From contig JANXWS010000044.1 of the NCBI GenBank assembly GCA_025351005.1, positions 1 to 35,187 on the forward strand: a stretch of 35,187 nt of DNA, written 5' to 3'. The notes under the pieces were generated by a model. That model was given only the letters and a program-made list of their open reading frames with translations, searched no databases and was not told where the DNA came from. Every line of letters begins with the position of its first letter. Position 1 is the stretch's first letter. Positions 1-7,916 of this stretch are shown piece by piece. This DNA is from Pseudomonadota bacterium (GTDB taxonomy: Bacteria; Pseudomonadota; Gammaproteobacteria; Steroidobacterales; Steroidobacteraceae). The position numbers and the translations under genes are program-made.

Positions 1-1028
<1,028 letters not shown>

Positions 1029-1040
1029 TCCAGGCCTCAC

Positions 1041-1072
1041 AAAAAACGACGCCCGGCGATGCCGGGCGCGTT
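1041..1072 (-). terminator. Intrinsic terminator after ilvE
   Basis: On the minus strand an 8-bp perfect stem, CGCCCGGC, pairs with GCCGGGCG across a 3-base loop (1050-1068). The stem extends by four more pairs past one bulged base. It is followed by TCG and a run of six T (1046-1041). It lies between the ilvE stop (1110) and the rhlE start (1028), so it should end the bkd-ilvE transcript. Confidence 0.85.
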
Positions 1073-1109
1073 GCAGGATACAGGCAACGCCAGCCTGGCG
1101 CCCGCCTCT

Positions 1110-2132
1110 TCAGACCCGCTGCAGCCAGCCGTAGCGATCCGGGCTCGTCCCCTGCTGGATCGCGACCAGCGCCGAGCGCAGCTTCTCGGTCTCAGGCCCG
1201 ACCACGCCGTTGCCGACCCTGATCTCCTCGCCGCCCTCTCGGATCAGCGTGCCGACGCCCGACAGCACCGCCGCGGTGCCGGACAGGGCCGCCTCGCCGT
1301 CCCGCACCCAGGCGAGCATCTCGTCGACCGAGAATATCCGCTCCTCGATCCGCCAGCCCCAGTCCGCCGCCATCCGCAGCAGCGAGTCGCGCGTCACGCC
1401 GTGCAGGAAGGTCGCGTCGAGGCTGCGCGTCAGGATGTGGCGCGGGCGGATCAGGAGGAAGTTCGCCGCACCGGTCTCCTGCACGTCGCCGCCCGGACAG
1501 AACAGCACCTGATCGACGTCGTGCGCGCGCCGCGCCGCGACCGTCGGCCCGAGCGCCGCGGCGTAGTTGCCGCCGGTCTTGACGATGCCGAATCTCGAGG
1601 CCGAGCGCGTCGCCTGCTCCTCGACGTAGATCCGAAGCGGCTTGGCACCACCCGCGAAATAGTCCCACACCGGACTCGCCAGCACGATCAGGCAGGCCTC
1701 GTCGGTCGGCGTCGAAGCGGCACCGATATTCGCCATCGTGCCGAACAGCAGTGGCCGCAGGTAAAGCGCGCCCGGCGCCGCCGGCACCGCGGCGCGGCCA
1801 CGGTCGACGACCGCGGCCACCATTGCTGCGACCTCGGCGGCGTCGGGTTCGGGCAGCACCAGGCTGCGGGCGCTCTGCCGCAGGCGCTCGATGTGCCGGT
1901 CCATCCGGAACACGTGCACGCTGCCGTCGGCCCACCGGTAGGCCTTGAAGCCCTCGAAGCACTCACTGCCGTAGTGCAGCGCGTGCGCCGCCGGATGAAT
2001 CTCGATCGGGCCGACCGCACGGACCTCGGCGCGACCCCAGCGTCCGTTGCGGTACCAGGCAATCGCCATGTCGTCGGTCAGGATGCTGCCGAAGGGCGCC
2101 GTCTGCGGCGTCGCGCGGGTCATCGCTCTCAT
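1110..2132 (-). CDS. ilvE: Branched-chain amino acid aminotransferase
   Basis: PLP fold-type IV transaminase interconverting Val, Leu or Ile with their 2-oxoacids, using 2-oxoglutarate/glutamate. The protein has 340 residues. It shows the BCAT signature GSECFEGFKAYR (about 55-66), the PLP lysine K185 in IVKTGGNYAAALG, QETGAANFLL near 219-228 and SGTAAVLSGVG near 284. This wording is that of the larger BCAT_beta type rather than the E. coli IlvE type. An in-frame GTG lies three codons upstream (2141), but it forms part of the GAGGTG ribosome-binding site for the ATG at 2132, so I use the ATG. It begins 10 bases after the bkdB stop, so it is the last gene of the bkd operon. The likely role is catabolic, feeding oxoacids to the dehydrogenase. 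Confidence 0.92.
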   Translation of the reverse strand: MRAMTRATPQTAPFGSILTDDMAIAWYRNGRWGRAEVRAVGPIEIHPAAHALHYGSECFEGFKAYRWADGSVHVFRMDRHIERLRQSARSLVLPEPDAAEVAAMVAAVVDRGRAAVPAAPGALYLRPLLFGTMANIGAASTPTDEACLIVLASPVWDYFAGGAKPLRIYVEEQATRSASRFGIVKTGGNYAAALGPTVAARRAHDVDQVLFCPGGDVQETGAANFLLIRPRHILTRSLDATFLHGVTRDSLLRMAADWGWRIEERIFSVDEMLAWVRDGEAALSGTAAVLSGVGTLIREGGEEIRVGNGVVGPETEKLRSALVAIQQGTSPDRYGWLQRV

Positions 2133-2142
2133 CGTCTGCACC

Positions 2143-3381
2143 TCACTGCCACTCGATGAAGATCATCGCCGGGCGCTCGAGGCGCTCCTTCAGCGCCTGG
2201 ATCATGGCCGCGGCATCGAAGCCATCGACGAAGCGGTGATCGAACGACGATGACAGGTTCATGATCCGGCGCACGGCGATCGCGCCGTCGACGACCATCG
2301 GCCGCTCGACCGCCTTGTTGACGCCGATGATCGCCACTTCCGGCGCGTTGATCACCGGCGTCGAGGCGATGCCGCCGAGCCTGCCGAGGCTCGTGACGGT
2401 GATCGTTGAACCGCCGAGCTCGGCGCGCGTCGCGCGCCCGCTCCTGGCCGCTTCGGCGACGCGGCGGATCTCGGCGGCCAGCTCCGGCAGCGCGAGGCTC
2501 TCGGCGTGCCGCACGACCGGCACTTTCAGGCCGTCGCCCGTCTGGGTCGCGATGCCGACGTGCACCGCGGCATGGCGCCGGATCACGTTGCGCTCGGCGT
2601 CATAATGGGCGTTGCACTGCGGGAAGTCCTCGAGCACGCGCACGAGCGCGGCGACGATCAGCGGCAGATACGTGAACCCCGGCACGCCTTTCGCGACCCT
2701 GGTGTTCAGGTACAGGCGCAGCCGCTCGAGCTCCGTGACGTCGATTTCCTCGACGTAAGAAAAGTGTGGAATCGTGCGCTTCGCGGCGCTCATGCGCTCG
2801 GCGATGACCCGCCGCACGCCGATCACCTTCTGCTCCTCCACCGCCGTGCGCCGGTCGCGGCCGCCGGCCGCGGCGGCTGGTGGCTCCTCCGCCGCAGCCG
2901 CGCCGGGCGCGGCGGCGAGCGCGGTCTCGAGGTCGTTGCGCTCGATGCGCCCGCCGGGGCCGCTGCCGGCAACGGCCGCGAGGTTGACGCCGGCCTCGCG
3001 CGCCCGGCGGCGCGTCGCCGGTGACGCCATGACGCGCCGCGCGACGGCGGCCGCCGGCTCCGCGGCGGCGACCGGCGCGACGGGCTTGCCGGCCGGCGCG
3101 GGCGCCGCGGGCGCAGCCACCACCGGCTCGGGCGCGGCCGCGTCGGTCTCGAACACGACCAGCTGCGACCCGACCGCGACCACGTCGCCCGGTTCGCCGG
3201 CGAGCGACACGATTCGTCCGCCGACCGGCGCCGGCACCTCGACGACGGCCTTCTCGGTCGACATCTCGACCAGCGGCTGGTCCTCCTGGACGACGTCGCC
3301 GGGCCTGACCTTCCAGGCGACGATCTCGGAGGCGACGGTGCCTTCGCCCAGGTCGGGCACCTTGAAAATGTAACGGCTCAT
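2143..3381 (-). CDS. bkdB: Branched-chain 2-oxoacid dehydrogenase E2 (dihydrolipoyl acyltransferase)
   Basis: Core acyltransferase of the branched-chain 2-oxoacid dehydrogenase complex, carrying the acyl group on lipoyl-lysine to CoA. The protein has 412 residues. It has one N-terminal lipoyl domain with the lipoylated K44 in MSTEKAVVEV and an Ala/Pro-rich linker. A peripheral-subunit-binding domain follows (about 119-155, SPATRRRAREAGVNL ... GPGGRIERND), then a catalytic domain ending with DHRFVDG (H382, D386 catalytic). The ATG at 3381 follows GGAGGGACG and overlaps the E1 beta stop as ATGA, so the longer in-frame extension upstream is not used. A pyruvate or 2-oxoglutarate E2 is possible from domains alone. 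The E1 partners, the adjacent ilvE and the divergent Lrp regulator favour the branched-chain complex. No E3 (lpd) gene is present nearby. Confidence 0.9.
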   Translation of the reverse strand: MSRYIFKVPDLGEGTVASEIVAWKVRPGDVVQEDQPLVEMSTEKAVVEVPAPVGGRIVSLAGEPGDVVAVGSQLVVFETDAAAPEPVVAAPAAPAPAGKPVAPVAAAEPAAAVARRVMASPATRRRAREAGVNLAAVAGSGPGGRIERNDLETALAAAPGAAAAEEPPAAAAGGRDRRTAVEEQKVIGVRRVIAERMSAAKRTIPHFSYVEEIDVTELERLRLYLNTRVAKGVPGFTYLPLIVAALVRVLEDFPQCNAHYDAERNVIRRHAAVHVGIATQTGDGLKVPVVRHAESLALPELAAEIRRVAEAARSGRATRAELGGSTITVTSLGRLGGIASTPVINAPEVAIIGVNKAVERPMVVDGAIAVRRIMNLSSSFDHRFVDGFDAAAMIQALKERLERPAMIFIEWQ

Positions 3382-4394
3382 CGTCCCTCCAGCACGCGTT
3401 TCAGCGCGGCGACCACCCGTGCCTGACCGGGGAAGTATTCCCACTCAAAGGCATGCGGATAGGGCGTGTCCCAGCCGGCGACGCGCTCGATCGGCGCCTC
3501 GAGGTTGAAGAAGCAGCGCTCCTGGATCGTCGCGATCAGCTCGGCGCCGAAGCCGGCGAAGCGCGTCGCCTCGTGCGCGATCAGGCAGCGGCCGGTCTTC
3601 GCGACCGAGGCGGCCAGCGTCTCCACGTCGAGCGGCACGATCGAGCGCACGTCGATGATCTCGGCGTCGACGCCGAGGCTCCGCGCCGCGGCCTCGGCGA
3701 CGTGCACCATCGTGCCGTAGCTGACGATCGTGACCGCGGCACCCGGCCGCACGATCTCGGCGCGGCCGATCGGCACCGTGTAGTAGCCGTCCGGGACCTC
3801 GCCGCCCGGATGCGTGCTCCACGGCACGGCCGGCTTGTTCGGGTCGCCGTCGAACGGTCCGTTGTAGAGGCGCTTCGGCTCGAGGAAGATGACGGGGTCG
3901 TCGTCCTCGATCGCCGCGATCAGCAGCCCCTTGGCGTCGTACGGCGTCGCGGGCATCACGACCTTGATGCCGCAGACGTGGGCGAAGATCGCCTCGGGAC
4001 TTTGCGAGTGGGTCTGGCCGCCGCGGATGCCGCCGCCGCACGGCGTGCGGATGGTCACCGGCGCGGCGAAAGCGCCGGCACTGCGGTAGCGCAGGCGCGC
4101 CAACTCGCTCACGATCTGGTCGTAGGCGGGGTAGATGTAGTCGGCGAACTGGATCTCGGCGACGGGCCTCAGACCGTTGACCGCCATGCCGATCGCGGCG
4201 GCGACGATGCCGCCCTCGGAGATCGGCGTGTCGAGTACGCGGTGCTGTCCGTGCTTGCGCTGCAGGCCGTCGGTGACGCGGAACACGCCGCCAAAATAGC
4301 CGACGTCCTGGCCGAGCACGACCACCGCCGGGTCGCGCCCGAGCATCAGGTCCATGGCGGCGTTCAGCGCCTGGATCATGTTCATGTGCGCCAT
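3378..4394 (-). CDS. bkdA2: Branched-chain 2-oxoacid dehydrogenase E1 beta
   Basis: Beta subunit of the thiamine-diphosphate-dependent E1 component that decarboxylates branched-chain 2-oxoacids. The protein has 338 residues, normal for this subunit. It begins NMIQALNAAMDLMLGRDPAV, followed by LGQDVGYFGGVFRVTDGL and DTPISEGGIVAAAIGMAVNGLRPVAEIQFADY, all standard for E1 beta. The transketolase C-terminal domain (GRAEIVRPGAAVTIVSYGTM) follows. It starts 4 bases after the E1 alpha stop, and its own stop overlaps the E2 start as ATGA, so the three subunits are translationally linked. A pyruvate dehydrogenase E1 beta is the main alternative, judged less likely from context. Confidence 0.92.
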   Translation of the reverse strand: MAHMNMIQALNAAMDLMLGRDPAVVVLGQDVGYFGGVFRVTDGLQRKHGQHRVLDTPISEGGIVAAAIGMAVNGLRPVAEIQFADYIYPAYDQIVSELARLRYRSAGAFAAPVTIRTPCGGGIRGGQTHSQSPEAIFAHVCGIKVVMPATPYDAKGLLIAAIEDDDPVIFLEPKRLYNGPFDGDPNKPAVPWSTHPGGEVPDGYYTVPIGRAEIVRPGAAVTIVSYGTMVHVAEAAARSLGVDAEIIDVRSIVPLDVETLAASVAKTGRCLIAHEATRFAGFGAELIATIQERCFFNLEAPIERVAGWDTPYPHAFEWEYFPGQARVVAALKRVLEGR

Positions 4395-4398
4395 GGCC

Positions 4399-5634
4399 TC
4401 AGCCCCGTTCCCGGCGCAGCTGCTCGCGCTGCTCGGCCAGATGGCCGGGCAGCTCCTTGAACACGTCCTCGAACATCAGGTCGCGATCGAGCCTCGGCCC
4501 CTCGGTCAGCGTGCCGTAGGAGGCCGCCTCGGTCCAGGCCGCCGCGACCTGCTGTTCCAGCTCGGTGCTGAGCGCGGCGTGACGTTGCTCGGACCACTCG
4601 CCCTGCGCGATCAGGTGCTGTTTCAGCCGCTCGACCGGGTCGCCGAGCGGCCAGCGCTCGTAGTCCTCCTTCGGCCGGTAGCGCGTCGGGTCGTCGCTGG
4701 TCGAATGGGCCGCCGCGCGGTAAGTGACGAGCTCGATCAGCGTCGCACCCGCGCCCTTGCGGGCGCGCTCCGCCGCCCACGCGGTCGCCGCGTAGACCGC
4801 TAGGAAGTCGTTGCCGTCGACCCGCAGCCCCGGCATGCCATAGGCGGGGCCGCGCGCGGCGAAGGAGCGCTGCTCACCGCCGGCGTAGCCCTGGAAGGTG
4901 GAAATCGCCCACTGGTTGTTGACGACGTTGAGGATCACCGGCGCACCGTAGACCGAGGCAAACAGCAGCGCGTGGTGGAAGTCGGCCTCGGCGCTCGAGC
5001 CCTCGCCGATCCAGCTGGCGGCCAAGTCGTCCTCGCCCTTGATCGCCGCGGCCATCGCCCAGCCGACCGCCTGCGGGAACTGCGTCGCCAAATTGCCGGA
5101 GATCGAGAACAGCCGGCCGGGCACCGAGTGGTACATCACCGGCAGCTGGCGGCCCTTGCACATGTCGTGGGTGTTCGACAGGAGCTGGCACATCAGGTCG
5201 ACCAGCCTGGCGCCGCGCACGAACTGCAGCCCCTGCTGGCGGTACGACGGGAACAGCATGTCGTTGGGCCGCAGCGCGAGGCCGGCTGCGACCGCGACCG
5301 CCTCCTCGCCCGTCGACTTCATATAGAACGAGATCTTGCCCTGCCGCTGGGTGCGCACCATGCGATCGTCGAACACGCGGGTGAGCAACATGTGCCGCAG
5401 GCCCACCTGCAGCGTGTCGACGTCGAGGTGCGGGTTCCACGCACCGACCGCGCGGTGCTGGTCGTCCAGCACGCGGATGAGTTCGACCGAGAGGTTCTCG
5501 ATGTCGGCGGCCGGCGAGCCGACGTCGGGGCGCGCGACCGCGCCCGCCGCCGACAGGCGCACATAGCTGAAGTCCGGCGCCTCGCCCGGGCGCGCCGGCG
5601 CGCGGGGCACGTGCAGTCGGGAGCGACGGGGCAT
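4399..5634 (-). CDS. bkdA1: Branched-chain 2-oxoacid dehydrogenase E1 alpha
   Basis: Alpha subunit of E1, binding thiamine diphosphate. The protein has 411 residues. The ThDP/Mg motif runs from IGEGSSAEADFHHA (G210-E211-G212) to VVNNQWAIST (about 237-246). The loop AHSTSDDPTRYR is the segment that is phosphorylated in animal homologues. FPSYRQQG near 128 is typical of the branched-chain enzyme. The ATG at 5634 has a strong GGAGGA site 9 bases upstream (5649-5644), which fixes the start. It is the first gene of the bkdA1-bkdA2-bkdB-ilvE operon and diverges from the Lrp-family gene across 134 bp, the layout seen for bkdR and bkdA1 in pseudomonads. Confidence 0.93.
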   Translation of the reverse strand: MPRRSRLHVPRAPARPGEAPDFSYVRLSAAGAVARPDVGSPAADIENLSVELIRVLDDQHRAVGAWNPHLDVDTLQVGLRHMLLTRVFDDRMVRTQRQGKISFYMKSTGEEAVAVAAGLALRPNDMLFPSYRQQGLQFVRGARLVDLMCQLLSNTHDMCKGRQLPVMYHSVPGRLFSISGNLATQFPQAVGWAMAAAIKGEDDLAASWIGEGSSAEADFHHALLFASVYGAPVILNVVNNQWAISTFQGYAGGEQRSFAARGPAYGMPGLRVDGNDFLAVYAATAWAAERARKGAGATLIELVTYRAAAHSTSDDPTRYRPKEDYERWPLGDPVERLKQHLIAQGEWSEQRHAALSTELEQQVAAAWTEAASYGTLTEGPRLDRDLMFEDVFKELPGHLAEQREQLRRERG

Positions 5635-5704
5635 TGGGGGGGGTCCTCCGGGAGCGCGACGCCAAGCGTAACGCCGGCGCGCGGGAGAATTCAGCCAATC
5701 GGGC

Positions 5705-5733
5705 TTGCCAGCGCGGCATCAGTTGGATATTTT
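5705..5733 (+). promoter_or_regulatory. Candidate sigma-70 promoter of the Lrp-family gene
   Basis: A -35 box TTGCCA (5705-5710; 5 of 6 to consensus) is followed by a 17-base spacer and TATTTT (5728-5733; 4 of 6). The -10 box is inside the first GGAT-N5-ATCC repeat, so a bound regulator would block it. The site is inferred from sequence only. Confidence 0.5.
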
Positions 5734-5738
5734 ATCCA
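5724..5738. promoter_or_regulatory. Candidate Lrp-family operator 1
   Basis: A 15-base inverted repeat, TGGATA-TTT-TATCCA, has the size and AT-rich centre of Lrp/AsnC sites. It covers the proposed -10 box of the regulator gene and lies in the bkd/regulator intergenic region. Its core GGAT-N5-ATCC (5725-5737) recurs 31 bases downstream. Confidence 0.6.
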
Positions 5739-5755
5739 TTATTATGGAGTTTATG

Positions 5756-5768
5756 GGATGTGCTATCC
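5756..5768. promoter_or_regulatory. Candidate Lrp-family operator 2
   Basis: GGAT-GTGCT-ATCC repeats the core arms of operator 1 with the same 5-base spacing. Its centre is 31 bp, about three helical turns, from the centre of operator 1. It ends directly against the ATG at 5769, so occupancy would also interfere with transcription or initiation of the regulator. Confidence 0.5.
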
Positions 5769-6269
5769 ATGGACGTCGACAGAACGGACTTGCGCATCCT
5801 GAGTGCGCTGCAAAAGGACGCTTCCCTATCGACAGCCGACATCGCCCAGCGCGTCGGGCTGTCGCAGTCGCCGTGCTGGCGCCGCATCAGCGTCCTCGAG
5901 GCCAACGGCGTGATCCGCAAGCGCGTCGCACTGCTGGCGCGCGCTCAGGTGGGGCTCGACGTGCTGGTGTTCACGCACGTCAAGCTCGCGAGCCACGGCT
6001 GGCAGTCGCTGCCGAAGTTCAAACAGAAAGTCGTCAGCTTCCCGGAGGTCATGCAGTGCTTCATGGTGATCGGCGACTTCGACTTCATTCTGCTGGTCGC
6101 GACCCGCACGATCGACGACTACAACGAATTCATCCAGAAGCGGCTGTCGCAGGTCCCGGGCGTGCAGGCGATCGAATCGCGGATCGTGCTTGAGGAGACC
6201 AAGAATACGACCGAGCTGCCGCTCGAGCTCGTCTCGCAGCGAGCCGAGCGGCCGGCACCGGCCGGCTGA
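5769..6269 (+). CDS. bkdR: Lrp/AsnC-family regulator, probable BkdR
   Basis: DNA-binding regulator of 166 residues. An N-terminal HTH (about 8-60, including TADIAQRVGLSQSPCWRRISVLE) precedes a RAM/AsnC effector-binding domain (about 70-150, including FPEVMQCFMVIGDFDFILLVATRTIDDYNEF). The reading frame is open upstream to 5634. The ATG at 5769 gives the canonical Lrp N-terminus MDVDRTDLRILSALQKD, so the extension is rejected. It is divergent from bkdA1, as in Pseudomonas putida, where the Lrp-family BkdR activates bkd in response to branched-chain amino acids. Two matching inverted repeats over its promoter and start suggest autorepression. Regulation of bkd is inferred from position; the family call is secure. 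Confidence 0.85.
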   Translation: MDVDRTDLRILSALQKDASLSTADIAQRVGLSQSPCWRRISVLEANGVIRKRVALLARAQVGLDVLVFTHVKLASHGWQSLPKFKQKVVSFPEVMQCFMVIGDFDFILLVATRTIDDYNEFIQKRLSQVPGVQAIESRIVLEETKNTTELPLELVSQRAERPAPAG

Positions 6270-6273
6270 GGCG

Positions 6274-7890
6274 TCAGCGGCCGGCCGCCCCGCCGTGGGT
6301 GCGGCGGATGAAGTCCCGGACGTTGGCGGCGAGCTCGCCGAGCGCGGGCTCGTGGACGTAGATCATGTGGCCGGACGCGTAGAGCCTGATCTCGACGTTG
6401 GCGGCGATCGCCGGCGGCACCGGCAGCTGCCGCTGTTCGTAGACCGCCTGGAAATACGGTGTCGCGAGGTCGTAGTAACCGCCGTGTACCTGAACCCGCA
6501 ACGTCGGGTTTTTCTTCATCGCGGCGGCGAGGTCGGGCATGGCATTCAGCGTTTGCGGCACCCTGAACGTCGCGCCGGGCGGCTGGTGCTCGAAGTTCCA
6601 GCTGCGCTCGACGTCGATACCCGACTTGTAGCTGCGGCCGGCGCCGAAGTGGAGCTCGGCGCGCACGTAATCGTTGAACACCGAGACATAGGCCGAGGTG
6701 ATCGCCGCCGCCAGCGGGTCGTATTCGGCCGCCCGGCTGAGGGCGTCGATCGCCGGGCCCGCGAAGCGCGCATCGACGCGGCCGGTCGTCCGCAGCTCGC
6801 CGAGCACGTGCTTCTCGAACACGTCGCTGGCGATCCGCAGGTTGGCGCGCTCGATGAAGTCGGGCGCGAGCCCGGTGTAGGCGTGCAGCCGGGCTACGAT
6901 CGCGGCGCGCCTCTCCGGGGCGAGCCGGCTGCCGGCGGCGAGCGCCGTCAGGTATTCGCCGAGCGCGAAGTCCTCGACCTCGGCGAGCAGCGGCTCGAGT
7001 CTCGCCGGCGCCGCCGGCAGACGGTGGTGGTACCACGCGGTCGCCGCGAAGGTCGGCAGCCCGAGTGCATAGGTCAGGTTGCTGCCCGGATTGTACTGCG
7101 GCCAGTCGCTGTAGACCTCGTAGCTCAGGGTCTGCCCCAGCATCATGACGCCGTTCAGGTCGACGCCGTATTCCGACTGCAGCAGGTTGGCGAGCACCGC
7201 GGCCCGCACCGTGCCGTAGCTCTCGCCGAAGAGGTACTTCGGCGAGTTCCAGCGGTCGTGGCGCGACAGGAAGTCGACGATGAACGTTGCGAACGCGCGC
7301 GCGTCCGGGTCGACGCCGAAGAACGCGTGCTCGCGATCCTCGCCGCGCAGCAGCCCGAAGCCCGTGCCTGGTGCGTCGACGAACACGAGGTCGGAGTCCG
7401 GCAGCAGCGTGTAGGCATTGTCGACCAGGCGGTACTGCGCCGGCGGCGTCGGCACGGCATCTTGCGTCACGACGCGCTTCGGCCCGAAGCTGCCGAGGTG
7501 CAGCCAGATCGTCGCCGAGCCGGGGCCGCCGTTGAACAGGAACGTGATCGGCCGGTGCGGGTCGGCGTCGGCGCCCAGGAAGTAAGCGACGTAGGAGAGC
7601 GTCGCCTGCGCCGCCGGCGACCCAGAGGCGTCGGGTCCGTCGGCTCCGGCCGGCGGCTCGTCGAGCGGATCGCGGCCGTTTACCACCTGTACGCCCGCTT
7701 CGGCGACGTAGGAGAGCGTGCGACCTCCGACGACGATCGAGTGCGTGCTGCGTTCGGCCTCGTCGCGGAGCGGCTGCTGGCGGGTCGCGGCGCTGCGGTC
7801 CCCGGCGCCGTCCGGACCGGCACCGCTCGCGAGCGGTGCCGCGAGCAGCAGCAGGAGCGCGGCGGCGTAGTGGCGGGGCGTGGCAGCCAT
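6274..7890 (-). CDS. Secreted S10-family serine carboxypeptidase-like protein
   Basis: Alpha/beta-hydrolase peptidase of the S10 family, 538 residues. A hydrophobic signal peptide (about 8-24) implies export. Family marks are FNGGPGS (119-125, oxyanion region), catalytic Ser224 in GESYGT, Asp474 in GYYDLATP and His508 in ASGHMIYVH, so the triad is complete. S10 enzymes release C-terminal amino acids at acidic pH. Bacterial members are little studied, so the substrate is not known. The open frame extends 95 codons upstream without good features; I chose the ATG at 7890 because it begins the signal peptide. The gene follows the propeller/PHP gene by 26 bases. It ends 4 bases from the convergent Lrp-family gene. 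Confidence 0.85.
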   Translation of the reverse strand: MAATPRHYAAALLLLLAAPLASGAGPDGAGDRSAATRQQPLRDEAERSTHSIVVGGRTLSYVAEAGVQVVNGRDPLDEPPAGADGPDASGSPAAQATLSYVAYFLGADADPHRPITFLFNGGPGSATIWLHLGSFGPKRVVTQDAVPTPPAQYRLVDNAYTLLPDSDLVFVDAPGTGFGLLRGEDREHAFFGVDPDARAFATFIVDFLSRHDRWNSPKYLFGESYGTVRAAVLANLLQSEYGVDLNGVMMLGQTLSYEVYSDWPQYNPGSNLTYALGLPTFAATAWYHHRLPAAPARLEPLLAEVEDFALGEYLTALAAGSRLAPERRAAIVARLHAYTGLAPDFIERANLRIASDVFEKHVLGELRTTGRVDARFAGPAIDALSRAAEYDPLAAAITSAYVSVFNDYVRAELHFGAGRSYKSGIDVERSWNFEHQPPGATFRVPQTLNAMPDLAAAMKKNPTLRVQVHGGYYDLATPYFQAVYEQRQLPVPPAIAANVEIRLYASGHMIYVHEPALGELAANVRDFIRRTHGGAAGR

Positions 7891-7916
7891 GGTGGGCTCG
7901 GGCCGCGGGCGCGGCG

